Position numbers and translations under genes: made by a program. Below the pieces are notes generated by a model. It saw only the letters and a list, made by a program, of their open reading frames with translations, made no database searches and was not told the DNA's origin. Below, in pieces: positions 46,277-55,230 of a DNA stretch of 64,000 nt; within the stretch, counting starts at the first letter, position 1; every line of letters starts with the position of its first letter. Source of the stretch: Vibrio cincinnatiensis (GTDB lineage: Bacteria; Pseudomonadota; Gammaproteobacteria; Enterobacterales; Vibrionaceae). The DNA lies in NCBI RefSeq assembly GCF_022113815.1, contig NZ_SGOM01000014.1, forward strand, positions 1-64,000, in the 5' to 3' direction.

Positions 46277-47154
46277 TACTCAGTCTCCTTATATCCCCAT
46301 GCACGTTTAGCTTCATTGGTTATGACGCTCCAAAAGATATCACTGGCCCTTTGATAAAGCTTACTAGTTGCATTTTCAATTTGCTCTGAACTAAATATAG
46401 GGCTTTGAGCAAATTGATATGTATGGTCAATATCCAATATTCCATACGTTGCAGATTCTACATTAAACCAATCTTGTTGACCATTGATTACCAGTCCACA
46501 CTTATCATCTGGTTCTATTAGGTTGTCAGGCAACACTTTTTGTACTGTTTTGTTGATGGTAGCCAGTTCTTCAAAGTTAATCACAAGAACTTGGTTTTCT
46601 GCTACCTTAACAGCTTTAAGTGAATGGCCTTGTAGATGAGTACCAATATCACCAACAGAAGGTGGCTGTAAGCCTCCTTGGACGAAGTCACTCAGTGTAG
46701 ATTGACCAGTAGGCGCAATTACATCAACGTATCTTAACCCTACGCTTTTAAGGAGTGTTTTTTCGAGGTTAGGGATAGTTTCTTCACATACGAGCAGTAA
46801 TCTATGGAATTTGTCATAGAACTCACTGAATGTTCGGTACGTTGTTGACTTGAGAATAAGAGAAGATTCCGAGATTTCAACAATCTCTTGTTCTCCTGCC
46901 GCACGGAATAATAGACGAGTATTTGAAAGCTTTCTCTGTCTCATTTGTTGAGAAGCTGGGTCAAAGTTCCATTCCAAAATTTCAGCTTTACTTTCAATTT
47001 TCTCAGGAAAGCCTTCATCGATCATCCTAACGTGGAGAGCATTAATAAGTTCAGGTGCGATAGCCTTTAGACTTGGAACTTCAGCAAATCTTAGGTGAAT
47101 CAAAGCATGTACCAAAGGTGCCTTTTCTAGAGTTTTTTTCATACTATCTGCCAT
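46276..47154 (-). CDS. TIGR04255 family protein (first gene of cargo operon)
   Basis: A 292-residue protein matching the pattern I know for TIGR04255: an N-terminal PLVHALIHLRFAEVPS, DEGFPE near 46-51, EISESSLILKSTTYRTFSEFYDKFHRLL near 93-120, and SVGLRYVDVIAPT near 137-149. The family is sporadically spread in bacteria and has no established function; it is often on mobile elements. It is cytoplasmic in look. Its stop overlaps the next ATG (TAATG), so the stoichiometry of the two products is linked. The start has no strong ribosome site; a second ATG at 47142 is possible. Confidence 0.75.
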   Translation of the reverse strand: MADSMKKTLEKAPLVHALIHLRFAEVPSLKAIAPELINALHVRMIDEGFPEKIESKAEILEWNFDPASQQMRQRKLSNTRLLFRAAGEQEIVEISESSLILKSTTYRTFSEFYDKFHRLLLVCEETIPNLEKTLLKSVGLRYVDVIAPTGQSTLSDFVQGGLQPPSVGDIGTHLQGHSLKAVKVAENQVLVINFEELATINKTVQKVLPDNLIEPDDKCGLVINGQQDWFNVESATYGILDIDHTYQFAQSPIFSSEQIENATSKLYQRASDIFWSVITNEAKRAWGYKETE

Positions 47155-47189
47155 TGTTATGAATGAGAGGATATATCTCGAGCTGTGAT

Positions 47190-47252
47190 TTTACACTTTT
47201 TTTGACACTTAAAAAGTAATAATAGTTCAAACTTTACACTTTTTTTTACACT
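47190..47252 (-). promoter_or_regulatory. Twin 20-bp direct repeats, putative operators of the cargo operon
   Basis: 47190-47209 and 47233-47252 match at 19 of 20 positions (on the minus strand AGTGTAAAAAAAAGTGTAAA and AGTGTCAAAAAAAGTGTAAA). Each copy has two AGTGT half-sites in tandem. The copies are 43 bp apart start to start, about four helix turns, and lie 36-98 bp before the first cargo gene. Confidence 0.6.
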
Positions 47253-47293
47253 AGAGTGGAAATGTAATACTTATAAGAAGGTAGAAATTAAGG

Positions 47294-47314
47294 TGTGGGG
47301 GTATATGTGGGGGT
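47294..47314. repeat. Tandem TGTGGGGGT repeats near attR
   Basis: TGTGGGGGT occurs at 47294-47302 and 47306-47314, 12 bp apart. Such short direct repeats near an att core are often integrase arm-binding sites. A similar TGAGGGGGT is at 37092-37100 near attL. Confidence 0.35.
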
Positions 47315-47324
47315 TTTTAGGTTT

Positions 47325-47357
47325 AAAAAAAGCCATGTTATGAAAATAACATGGCTT
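47325..47357 (-). terminator. Terminator now serving fis, carried by the element
   Basis: AAGCCATGTTAT and ATAACATGGCTT flank GAAA; six A on the plus strand give a T-run on the minus strand. It replaces the original fis terminator left at 36866. Confidence 0.85.
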
Positions 47358-47377
47358 TTCAATGTGTTGGATGATAT

Positions 47378-47397
47378 TGATTAGTTCATGCCGTATT
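47378..47397. repeat. attR: right 20-bp attachment repeat within fis
   Basis: Identical to 36921-36940. It covers the last codons of fis (Tyr-Gly-Met-Asn-stop) plus three bases after the stop, so fis is restored after integration. Confidence 0.88.
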
Positions 47398-47677
47398 TTT
47401 TCAGTTTTTTACGAAGCGTACCGCGGTTAATCCCCATCATAGTCGCTGCGCGAGTTTGGTTTCCGCGAGTGTACTGCATGATGGTGTCGAGCAGTGGCTG
47501 CTCAACTTCAGCTAGAACTAATTCGTAGAGTTCAGTGACTTCCTGACCATTTAACTGGGCAAGGTAGTTTTTAAGAGATGCTTTAACGGAATCGCGCAGG
47601 GGTTTTTGCGTGATTTGATCTTGTGAAGTTACAGTAGTGACGGTTAAAGCTTCTGAAGTCAGATTTTGTTCGAACAT
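47381..47677 (-). CDS. fis: Nucleoid protein Fis
   Basis: A 98-residue DNA-bending and regulatory protein, exactly the E. coli length. The N-terminus is [16 protein letters not shown], and the C-terminal helix-turn-helix reads [30 protein letters not shown]. It lies 23 bp after dusB on the same strand, the standard dusB-fis operon. Its 3' end is the attachment site of the mobile element, and its downstream terminator has been exchanged. The protein sequence is unaffected. Confidence 0.97.
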   Translation of the reverse strand: MFEQNLTSEALTVTTVTSQDQITQKPLRDSVKASLKNYLAQLNGQEVTELYELVLAEVEQPLLDTIMQYTRGNQTRAATMMGINRGTLRKKLKKYGMN

Positions 47678-47700
47678 ATTCGGTCTAGCTCTTCTCTTAA

Positions 47701-48669
47701 TTATGATGCAACGTTATCAAAATAACCTTCAAGGGCTTCCAGTTGCAGCGATGCTGCTTCTATCGCGTTGAAGGTACGGCGAAACTCACTCGCTTGTTCA
47801 TGCTCTTTTAGGTACCAGCCTACATGCTTACGCACGATTCTAGGCCCTAAATACTCGCCATAAAACTGATGGAGAGCGTCTACATGACCAAGCAAAATGT
47901 CCTTTACTTCCATAACCGGAAGTTCAGGCATGGTGGTACCGCTTTCCAAATAGTGTTGGATTTCCTGAAAAATCCATGGGCGACCTTGGGCAGGGCGTCC
48001 AATCATTAAAGCGTCGGCACCGGTATATTCCAGTACCTGTTTGGCTTTTTGTGGAGAATCAATATCTCCATTAGCGATGACAGGAATACTGATGGCCTGT
48101 TTAACGGCTTTAATGCTGTCGTATTCCGCCTCTCCTTTGTACATACAAGCACGAGTGCGCCCATGCAGAGCAAGAGCTTGTATGCCGCAGTCTTCGGCTA
48201 ACTTAGCGATATAGACACAGTTTTTATGGTCTGTATCCCAGCCAGTTCGGGTTTTGAGTGTTACAGGAACATTCACTGCATTGACGACGGCTTTGAGGAT
48301 ATCTTCAATGATATCCGGATAGCGTAACAGTGCAGAGCCGGCTAGCTTTTTATTCACTTTTTTGGCTGGGCAGCCCATGTTGATGTCGATGATTTGTGCA
48401 CCATTTTCAACACTAAACTGCGCAGCTTCGGCCATCAGCTGTGGATCGCTACCTGCAATTTGTACAGAACGAATGCCCGATTCGCCTTCATGTACCATGC
48501 GGTTTTTCGATTTGTCTGTTTTCCATAGTGCCGGATTGGATGACATCATTTCACTGACCGCCATTCCTGCACCATAACGGAGACACAACTCTCGAAACGG
48601 TCTATCGGTGACTCCTGCCATAGGGGCAACGATGAGATTGTTGTTAAGTTGATGATTTCCGATTTTCAA
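47701..48669 (-). CDS. dusB: tRNA-dihydrouridine synthase B
   Basis: A flavoenzyme reducing specific uridines in tRNA. At 322 residues it is close to E. coli DusB (321). It shows [19 protein letters not shown] near the start, [20 protein letters not shown] near 95-114 with the catalytic Cys, [14 protein letters not shown], and GDI as IANGDIDS. No ATG exists in a suitable place: the TTG at 48669 gives the conserved LKIGNHQL start (Met-Lys-Ile-Gly when initiated) with GAAGACG upstream; a TTG at 48696 is the alternative. It is the promoter-proximal gene of dusB-fis. Confidence 0.94.
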   Translation of the reverse strand: MKIGNHQLNNNLIVAPMAGVTDRPFRELCLRYGAGMAVSEMMSSNPALWKTDKSKNRMVHEGESGIRSVQIAGSDPQLMAEAAQFSVENGAQIIDINMGCPAKKVNKKLAGSALLRYPDIIEDILKAVVNAVNVPVTLKTRTGWDTDHKNCVYIAKLAEDCGIQALALHGRTRACMYKGEAEYDSIKAVKQAISIPVIANGDIDSPQKAKQVLEYTGADALMIGRPAQGRPWIFQEIQHYLESGTTMPELPVMEVKDILLGHVDALHQFYGEYLGPRIVRKHVGWYLKEHEQASEFRRTFNAIEAASLQLEALEGYFDNVAS

Positions 48670-48704
48670 AACGTCTTCACAGCTTCGTACCAGCAAGGGC
48701 GCGC

Positions 48705-48733
48705 ATTTTACGCATTTTTTTACTGTGTGAAAA
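48705..48733 (-). promoter_or_regulatory. Predicted dusB-fis promoter with GC-rich discriminator
   Basis: On the minus strand a -10 TAAAAT (48705-48710) is followed at once by GCGCGCCC, and a weak -35 TTTTCA lies 17 bp upstream (48728-48733). A GC-rich discriminator is the known hallmark of stringently controlled fis promoters. Confidence 0.45.
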
Positions 48734-48808
48734 GACTAATATTTGAGCATTCGCAAATTGTTTTTGCAAATAGTCTATTTTTCAATCAATTAACACATAA
48801 ACTTATCG

Positions 48809-49696
48809 TTAGCCTTGCTTGCGCCCCGTAATGCGGCACCATTCTTCTTGTTCAACAATGGGATCAATACCCAATTCATCGCGGTAGTAATTAGCGACAT
48901 CTTCTGCTTGTGTATTGAGTACGCCAGACATTGCGAGCTGGCCACCGGGTTTAATCAAACTTTTAATGACGGGAGAAAGTTCACGCAGTGGGCCGGCTAA
49001 AATATTGGCCACCACGACATCCGCCACTAAATTATCTGGCTGATTTTGTGGAAGATAAACCTCAATTTTGTCGGCGACGCCATTACGAGCGGCGTTATCT
49101 TTAGAGGCGAGCAGGGCTTGTGGATCAATATCGATACCGATCACTTTTGCTGCGCCCAGCTTAATGGCGGCAATGGCCAGAATACCGGAGCCACAACCGA
49201 AATCGATGACTGTTTTACCAGATAGATCGAGTGAATCTAGCCATTGTAGGCACAATGCTGTCGTTGGGTGTGTTCCGGTTCCAAAAGCCAAACCAGGGTC
49301 GAGAAGAACATTGACGGCATTCGGTTCAGGAATCTCGCGCCAGCTTGGACAGATCCATAGCCGTTCACCAAATTTCATTGGGTGGAAGTTATCCATCCAT
49401 TCCCGTTCCCAGTCTTTGTCTTCAATTTGCTCAATTTTATAAGCAAAGTCGTCAGCCAGAAGTTGGCTTGCTTGAATCTGCTGAATGACGAGGTGCGTGT
49501 CGATTTCCGCATCATAAAGGGCCAAAACATCCGTATCGCCCCATAAGCGGGTTTCACCCGGAAGAGGCTCAAAGACAGGAGTATCTTTTGCATCCAGAAA
49601 GGTGACAGATAACGCACCTGTCTTCTCCATTAACATATCGCTAATAGGTTCTGCATTTTGGTTGGTGGCGTTAAGTTTAATTTGAATCCAAGGCAT
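48809..49696 (-). CDS. prmA: Ribosomal protein L11 methyltransferase
   Basis: A SAM-dependent trimethylation enzyme for L11. The 295 residues begin [16 protein letters not shown], as in the family; an upstream in-frame ATG (49714) would add six residues. It has an N-terminal L11-binding domain (1-100), then [19 protein letters not shown], and [20 protein letters not shown], the SAM-binding motif, near 160-180. [16 protein letters not shown] carries the NILA motif. It lies upstream of dusB in the usual order. Confidence 0.95.
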   Translation of the reverse strand: MPWIQIKLNATNQNAEPISDMLMEKTGALSVTFLDAKDTPVFEPLPGETRLWGDTDVLALYDAEIDTHLVIQQIQASQLLADDFAYKIEQIEDKDWEREWMDNFHPMKFGERLWICPSWREIPEPNAVNVLLDPGLAFGTGTHPTTALCLQWLDSLDLSGKTVIDFGCGSGILAIAAIKLGAAKVIGIDIDPQALLASKDNAARNGVADKIEVYLPQNQPDNLVADVVVANILAGPLRELSPVIKSLIKPGGQLAMSGVLNTQAEDVANYYRDELGIDPIVEQEEWCRITGRKQG

Positions 49697-49811
49697 GACG
49701 CTTGATCTCTTCATTCACTTTAATTTGGCGCAGAGTTTAGCAGATTTGCGCGCTATTTAGCAGCAGAGGATATTCTCTTCGCTTTAGATAAGGTTAATTA
49801 TTATTTTCGGT

Positions 49812-49846
49812 AAAAATGCACAATGCCCACCGAAGTGGGCATTGTG
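49812..49846 (-). terminator. Terminator of accB-accC
   Basis: CACAATGCCCAC and GTGGGCATTGTG form a 12-bp stem around CGAA. On the minus strand it is followed by CATTTTT. Confidence 0.85.
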
Positions 49847-49860
49847 ATAAGGCAAAGGGA

Positions 49861-51204
49861 TTATTGCATGCCAAGTTTCTTCTCAAGATAGTGGATGTTG
49901 GTGCCACCATTTTGGAAGTTTTCATCTTTCATGATGATGTCTTGCAAAGGAATATTGGTTTTAATTCCTTCAATAATCATTTCGTCTAACGCGTTACGCA
50001 TACGAGCAATGGCAACATTACGGTTCTCACCATAAGTGATAAGTTTGCCGATCATTGAATCGTAGAATGGCGGTACGGTATAACCTGAATAGATATGTGA
50101 TTCCCAACGGACACCCATGCCTCCCGGTGTGTGGAGGCGAGTAATTTTACCTGGGCTAGGAAGGAAACGTTCAGGATCTTCTGCGTTGATACGACATTCC
50201 ATCGCATGGCCACGGATTTTGATATCATCTTGAGTAAATGACAGCGGCTGACCAGCAGCAATTCGTAACTGTTCTTTAATCAAATCTACGCCCGTTACCA
50301 TTTCGGTTACTGGGTGCTCAACCTGAATTCGTGTGTTCATTTCGATGAAATAAAACTCACCGTTCTCATACAAGAATTCAAAAGTACCAGCGCCACGGTA
50401 GCCGATTTCAATACAAGCTCGAGTACAGCGTTCACCGATGTATTTACGAACTTCTTCAGTAATTCCTGGGGCAGGAGCCTCTTCTACCACTTTCTGGTGG
50501 CGACGTTGCATTGAACAGTCACGTTCACCGAGGTGGATCGCATTACCTTGACCATCTGCTAAAACTTGCACTTCAACGTGACGAGGATTTTCTAGGTATT
50601 TCTCCATGTAAACCATGTCATTGTTGAAAGCGCCTTTGGCTTCTGCACGGGTCATATTGATGGCTGTGATCAGCTCGGCTTCACTACGAACTACGCGCAT
50701 ACCACGACCGCCGCCGCCGCCAGAGGCTTTGATGATGACTGGGTAGCCAATGCGTTTAGCATGGGCTTTATTTTTTGCATCATCGCTATCTAGCGGGCCG
50801 TCTGAACCGGGTACACAAGGCACCCCCGCTTTTTTCATGGCGGTAATGGCTGAAACTTTATCCCCCATCAAACGGATGGTATCGGCTTTCGGGCCAACAA
50901 AAATGAAGCCACTACGCTCAACTTGCTCTGCAAAATCGGCATTTTCAGAGAGAAAGCCATAACCTGGGTGGATAGCGACGGCTCCGGTCACTTCAGCCGC
51001 GGAAATGATGCGAGGAATATTTAGGTAGCTATCGATACCTTTTGCAGGGCCGATACATACGGTTTCATCTGCCAACAAAACGTGTTTTAGATCACGATCT
51101 GCGGTGGAGTGAACGGCAACGGTTTTGATGCCTAATTCTTTACATGCGCGAAGAATACGAAGCGCAATTTCGCCTCGGTTCGCGATGACTAATTTATCTA
51201 GCAT
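49861..51204 (-). CDS. accC: Biotin carboxylase subunit of acetyl-CoA carboxylase
   Basis: ATP-dependent carboxylation of biotin on AccB, the first step of fatty-acid synthesis. At 447 residues it is full length. It starts [25 protein letters not shown] and has the ATP-grasp glycine loop [14 protein letters not shown] near 159-172, [37 protein letters not shown], and [14 protein letters not shown] with the catalytic Glu/Arg. It is 15 bp after accB on the same strand. A strong hairpin ends the operon. Confidence 0.97.
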   Translation of the reverse strand: MLDKLVIANRGEIALRILRACKELGIKTVAVHSTADRDLKHVLLADETVCIGPAKGIDSYLNIPRIISAAEVTGAVAIHPGYGFLSENADFAEQVERSGFIFVGPKADTIRLMGDKVSAITAMKKAGVPCVPGSDGPLDSDDAKNKAHAKRIGYPVIIKASGGGGGRGMRVVRSEAELITAINMTRAEAKGAFNNDMVYMEKYLENPRHVEVQVLADGQGNAIHLGERDCSMQRRHQKVVEEAPAPGITEEVRKYIGERCTRACIEIGYRGAGTFEFLYENGEFYFIEMNTRIQVEHPVTEMVTGVDLIKEQLRIAAGQPLSFTQDDIKIRGHAMECRINAEDPERFLPSPGKITRLHTPGGMGVRWESHIYSGYTVPPFYDSMIGKLITYGENRNVAIARMRNALDEMIIEGIKTNIPLQDIIMKDENFQNGGTNIHYLEKKLGMQ

Positions 51205-51219
51205 AACAACACGCCTCGA

Positions 51220-51672
51220 TTATTCGATGACCACAAGAGGTTGGTCGAATTCTACTGGCTGACCATCTTCCACAAGAATTTCTGTTACGACACCAGATTT
51301 GTCTGCTTCAATTTGGTTCATCATTTTCATGGCTTCAACAATACACAACGTGTCGCCTGCTGAAACGGTTTGACCCACTTCAATGAATGATTTTGAGTCT
51401 GGACTTGGTGAACGGTAGAAAGTACCGACCATTGGAGAAAGAACCATATGACCCGTTTGTACTTTTGCCGCTGGTGCGGCGGGTACTTCTGCCGCTACTG
51501 GTGCTGGCGCGGTGGCTGGAGCCGGTGCCGGTGCTGCAGCATAATGAACCTGAGCGGGGGCTGGATTATGGCGACTGATGCGTACCGATTCTTCACCTTC
51601 TGAAATTTCTAGCTCAGAAATGCCAGATTCTTCAACCAATTCGATCAGTTTCTTGATTTTACGAATATCCAT
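51220..51672 (-). CDS. accB: Biotin carboxyl carrier protein
   Basis: Carries the biotin between carboxylase and transferase. The 150 residues begin [32 protein letters not shown], followed by an Ala/Pro-rich linker (about 38-70) and the biotinyl domain with the protruding-thumb region [16 protein letters not shown] and the EAMKM motif with biotinylated Lys116. The gene lies 62 bp after aroQ; a hairpin lies in the gap. Confidence 0.97.
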   Translation of the reverse strand: MDIRKIKKLIELVEESGISELEISEGEESVRISRHNPAPAQVHYAAAPAPAPATAPAPVAAEVPAAPAAKVQTGHMVLSPMVGTFYRSPSPDSKSFIEVGQTVSAGDTLCIVEAMKMMNQIEADKSGVVTEILVEDGQPVEFDQPLVVIE

Positions 51673-51702
51673 TGTTTCTTTCTCTTTTATCTTGTGAGTA
51701 AG

Positions 51703-51721
51703 ACAACCCTATTCGGGTTGT
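51703..51721. repeat. Hairpin between aroQ and accB
   Basis: ACAACCC and GGGTTGT flank TATTC. It could act as a weak terminator or attenuator upstream of accB; there is no clear T-run. Confidence 0.4.
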
Positions 51722-51734
51722 AGAGTGTTGGGGA

Positions 51735-52184
51735 TTACTTTGTTTGCAACGTATGGATCGCTGCTGCCAAAGCAAATTCATAACCTTGTGCGCCTAAACC
51801 ACATATCACTCCTTGAGCCTTATCAGACAGATAGGAGTGATGACGAAAAGCTTCTCGTGCATGTACATTGGATAGATGCACTTCAATAAAAGGGATTGCC
51901 ACGCCAAGCAAAGCATCACGCAAAGCGACACTGGTATGAGTGAACGCTGCGGGATTTATGATAATGAAGTCCACATGCTGATACGCTTGGTGGATAGCTT
52001 CGATCAATTCATATTCACGATTAGACTGAAGATGCTCTAATTCCACATTCGCTTGTGCGGCTTGTTCTTTTAACTTTTCGACGATTTGCGTTAAGTTTTG
52101 CGAACCGTAGTGTTCTGGCTCTCGTAAACCTAAGAGGTTTAAGTTTGGACCATTAAGAACAAGAATGCGTAATTTTGCGGTCAT
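51735..52184 (-). CDS. aroQ: 3-dehydroquinate dehydratase, type II
   Basis: The third shikimate-pathway step, done by a dodecameric cytoplasmic enzyme. It is 149 residues, typical length. Motifs are [23 protein letters not shown] with the catalytic Tyr region, [37 protein letters not shown], and [24 protein letters not shown] with the catalytic His. It precedes accB as in most gammaproteobacteria. Confidence 0.96.
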   Translation of the reverse strand: MTAKLRILVLNGPNLNLLGLREPEHYGSQNLTQIVEKLKEQAAQANVELEHLQSNREYELIEAIHQAYQHVDFIIINPAAFTHTSVALRDALLGVAIPFIEVHLSNVHAREAFRHHSYLSDKAQGVICGLGAQGYEFALAAAIHTLQTK

Positions 52185-52399
52185 TGTGTGGCTATCTTCC
52201 TCTATTGTGAGACGTAATCTAATAATCCCATATTATGACGTTTTCGACACAATTTTTTTGTCAAAAGTTCACTGTTTTTATCAAATTGACCATGATTATA
52301 GCTAATTCATCGCAAATGGCAGCAATTTACTGGTCTAATGACTAGGGTGGATGTTTTTTGAAGGGAAGTAATTCGGCAGAATTTAGATTTGAGAGAGGA

Positions 52400-52425
52400 G
52401 GTTCTAGGTCTTAGAACCTAGAACC
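52400..52425. repeat. Perfect inverted repeat downstream of acs
   Basis: GGTTCTAGGT and ACCTAGAACC flank CTTAGA, 16 bp beyond the acs stop. It probably forms the 3' end of the acs transcript, although no strong T-run follows on the minus strand. The other 200 bp to aroQ show no gene. Confidence 0.5.
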
Positions 52426-52440
52426 TAGCTTGCGCTTCTT

Positions 52441-54387
52441 TTACAACTGCGCTTTTTCAGCAATCAACTTATCCACGACGCTCGGATCAGCAAGAGTTGA
52501 TGTGTCACCTAGGTTACTGGTATCACCTGTGGCGATTTTACGTAAAATACGGCGCATGATTTTGCCTGAACGGGTTTTCGGGAGTGCGTCTGTCCAGTGC
52601 AGAACATCTGGCGTGGCAATGGGGCCTATCTCTTTTCGTACCCAATCTTTGACTTCTTTATGTAATTCAGCGCTTGGGTAGACGCCATCATTGAGGGTGA
52701 TATACGCATAAATCGCTTGCCCTTTAATGTCATGTGGCACGCCAACAATGGCGGCTTCGGCAATTTTGTCGAATGCTACCAATGCAGATTCAATTTCAGC
52801 CGTGCCCATTCGATGCCCAGAGACGTTGAGCACATCATCTACGCGCCCAGTTATCCAGTAATAGCCATCTTCATCTCGACGAGCACCATCGCCAGTAAAA
52901 TACATGCCTTTAAACGTTGAAAAGTAAGTTTGCTCGAAACGGTCGTGATCCCCATAGACGCTACGCATCTGGCCCGGCCAAGAGTCGAGAATCACCAAGT
53001 TACCTTCGGCGGCTCCTTCAATAATATTTCCCATGTTATCAACCAAGGCTGGCTGAACACCAAAGAAAGGACGAGTTGCTGAACCGGGTTTTAAGTCTGT
53101 TGCGCCGGGTAACGGGCTGATTAATATGCCGCCGGTTTCTGTTTGCCACCATGTATCCACAATCGGGGATTTTTCCTCTCCAATGGTTTTGTAATACCAC
53201 TCCCACGCTTCCGGGTTTATCGGCTCGCCGACGGATCCCATAATCCGTAAGCTGTTGCGATGAGTTCCTTTGATGGCCTCATCACCTTTCGCCATCAAGG
53301 CACGAATCGCCGTTGGTGCGGTATAAAGGATATTAACGTGGTGTTTATCGACCACTTGGCTCATGCGGTTGGTATCTGGGTAGTTCGGCACGCCTTCAAA
53401 CAAAACGGTTTTTGCGCCATTGGAAAGTGGGCCATAAATTAGGTAGGTATGTCCGGTTATCCAACCAACATCTGCTGTACACCAGAAAACCTCTTGAGGT
53501 TGATAATCAAAGACATATTTAAAGGTCATGGTCGCATAGACTAAATAACCGCCCGTGGTATGCAATACCCCCTTAGGTTTGCCTGTGGAACCTGAGGTAT
53601 AAAGAATGAAGAGAGGATCTTCGGCGTTCATTTCTTCTGCAGGGCAGTGGTCGGAGACATGGGCAATCGCATCGTGCCACCATACATCTCGATGGTCATG
53701 CCATTCGACATGACCACCTGTTCGTTGGAACACGATGACTTTGTTGATGCTTTTGACCTCAGGATTGGTTAAGGCTTCATCGACGTTCTTTTTGAGAGGA
53801 ACGGGGCGACCAGCTCGGATACCTTCATCGGCGGTGATCACTAATTTCGCATCAGAATCAATGAGACGTCCTGATAAGGCTTCTGGTGAGAACCCACCAA
53901 ATACCACCGTATGGACTGCGCCAATACGAGTACATGCCAACATGGCGACCGCCGCCTCTGGTACCATTGGCATATAGAGGCAGACTACATCACCTTTACG
54001 GACGCCTTGTGCTTTTAAGGCATTCGAAAAACGGCAGACTTGCTGGTGCAATTCACGATAGGTCAGACTTTTATCATCCGCGGGATCATCCCCTTCCCAA
54101 ATAATAGCAATTTGATCGCCCTTTTCTGCTAAATGACGATCCAGACAATTGGCGGAAATGTTCAGTGTTCCATCTTCAAACCAGCGGATATCCACATGGC
54201 CAGTATCAAATGAGGTGTGCTTGACTTGGCTGAAGGGCTTAATCCAGTCAACAATTTTGCCATGCTCACTCCAAAAACTTTCTGGGTTGTTGATCGATTG
54301 CTGGTACATAGTTAGATAAGTTTCATTATCCGCATGGGTGTGGGCTTTGATGTTGTCTTTGACCGGATAAATATGGGCATCACTCAT
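52441..54387 (-). CDS. acs: Acetyl-CoA synthetase
   Basis: Converts acetate, ATP and CoA to acetyl-CoA through acetyl-AMP. The 648 residues are full length. The ATG ([12 protein letters not shown]) has AAGGAGA in place; 14 upstream residues of the longer frame are not expected. Motifs are [68 protein letters not shown], and [11 protein letters not shown] with Lys609, the acetylation-controlled catalytic lysine. The presumed sensor CrbS lies about 4 kb away. Confidence 0.97.
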   Translation of the reverse strand: MSDAHIYPVKDNIKAHTHADNETYLTMYQQSINNPESFWSEHGKIVDWIKPFSQVKHTSFDTGHVDIRWFEDGTLNISANCLDRHLAEKGDQIAIIWEGDDPADDKSLTYRELHQQVCRFSNALKAQGVRKGDVVCLYMPMVPEAAVAMLACTRIGAVHTVVFGGFSPEALSGRLIDSDAKLVITADEGIRAGRPVPLKKNVDEALTNPEVKSINKVIVFQRTGGHVEWHDHRDVWWHDAIAHVSDHCPAEEMNAEDPLFILYTSGSTGKPKGVLHTTGGYLVYATMTFKYVFDYQPQEVFWCTADVGWITGHTYLIYGPLSNGAKTVLFEGVPNYPDTNRMSQVVDKHHVNILYTAPTAIRALMAKGDEAIKGTHRNSLRIMGSVGEPINPEAWEWYYKTIGEEKSPIVDTWWQTETGGILISPLPGATDLKPGSATRPFFGVQPALVDNMGNIIEGAAEGNLVILDSWPGQMRSVYGDHDRFEQTYFSTFKGMYFTGDGARRDEDGYYWITGRVDDVLNVSGHRMGTAEIESALVAFDKIAEAAIVGVPHDIKGQAIYAYITLNDGVYPSAELHKEVKDWVRKEIGPIATPDVLHWTDALPKTRSGKIMRRILRKIATGDTSNLGDTSTLADPSVVDKLIAEKAQL

Positions 54388-54585
54388 TGTTATTCTCCTT
54401 GTGAATACGGCAAATTTCCTTTTCAGCAAGTGTTTTAAACATAACCGCGGAAATTCGTTCTCCCATTTTTACTGGAAGCGGTAACTTCGAGTTGTTTGGG
54501 TATATGCTTATAACTGTTAGCCAGGGGCACAATTTCTACAATTAGACTTTAGGATGAAGCGAAAGAAGTTTTGTTTTGTGTCGCA

Positions 54586-55224
54586 TTAACTGGAGGGTTG
54601 ATAAGGGGAACTTAAACAGGGGAGATCCCCTTTGGTTAAACGAACAAACACCAGTGCGGCGGCAATGGCATCTTGCAGGGCATCGTGTTTGTTATGTAAA
54701 GGGAGATCGAGATGATGGCAGATGGCAGCTAAGCTAAGATCAAAATAGGCATTGGGGAGTTGTTGTTCTAATTTATCGTGATAAAGCTGACTGACTTCGA
54801 TTAATCGGTTGGGTAATGGGAAACCGAGTTGTTTACGGCATGCCAGATCAAGAATGGTTTTATCATAGCGGATGTGATAACCCACCAACGGGCGATTACC
54901 AATAAATTCAATCAGTTTGATCAGCGCTTCTCGTTCTGTGATGCCATAAGCCAGATCTTGATGGCGTAAGCGATGAATACGGACCGATTGAGAATCTAAA
55001 GATTGGGGAGCTTGCAGACGAACTTCAAAAGGTTGGCTGGTTAAAATTCGGTTCCCGATAATTTTGGTGGCAGCAATGGTGACGAGCTCTGCGCGTTTCG
55101 GGTCTAAGCTAGTGGTTTCACAATCCAGAGAGATGAGCTCTGGCTGTTGGCAAGCCGAAAAGAGGGGCTGATATGGCGATCCCTTCAGCTTGTGAAACCA
55201 GTAATAGCGCATTAGCCAATTCAT
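54586..55224 (-). CDS. DnaQ-like 3'-5' exonuclease (DEDDh)
   Basis: A 212-residue exonuclease of the DNA polymerase III epsilon family. Exo I is LISLDCETTSLDPKRAELVTIAAT (DxE-type acidic pair), Exo II lies around YHIRYDKTILDLACRK, and Exo III is NKHDALQDAIAAALVF with the DEDDh histidine and aspartate. It lacks the theta/alpha-binding tail of DnaQ. It begins 6 bp after the DUF294 gene, a pair often found beside acs in gammaproteobacteria. Its substrate is not known. Confidence 0.82.
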   Translation of the reverse strand: MNWLMRYYWFHKLKGSPYQPLFSACQQPELISLDCETTSLDPKRAELVTIAATKIIGNRILTSQPFEVRLQAPQSLDSQSVRIHRLRHQDLAYGITEREALIKLIEFIGNRPLVGYHIRYDKTILDLACRKQLGFPLPNRLIEVSQLYHDKLEQQLPNAYFDLSLAAICHHLDLPLHNKHDALQDAIAAALVFVRLTKGDLPCLSSPYQPSS

Positions 55225-55230
55225 CGTTGC

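Larger units (their letters stand above)
36921..47397. mobile_element. Integrative mobilizable element inserted in the 3' end of fis
   Basis: A 20-bp perfect direct repeat brackets a block of about 10.46 kb that starts with an integrase gene and is absent from the conserved cadA-MCP-dusB-fis order I know. It encodes an integrase, AlpA-like regulator, frameshifted MobC/TrwA-like protein, coupling protein and MobF relaxase, but no VirB-type pilus or channel genes, so it must borrow a helper's secretion system. Genes inside use AGA/AGG and ATA codons more than the flanks, judged by eye. A three-gene cargo operon lies next to attR. fis remains intact because the element carries a copy of its last codons. 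Confidence 0.87.

Noticed and set aside
47281..47320. G-rich TGTGGGGGT repeats as a CRISPR or quadruplex
   Set aside because: Only two short copies are present, which is too few; integrase arm sites are the simpler reading.
36921..47397. Prophage or satellite phage interpretation of the fis element
   Set aside because: No capsid, packaging or replication phage genes are seen; a coupling protein and MobF relaxase point to conjugative mobilization.
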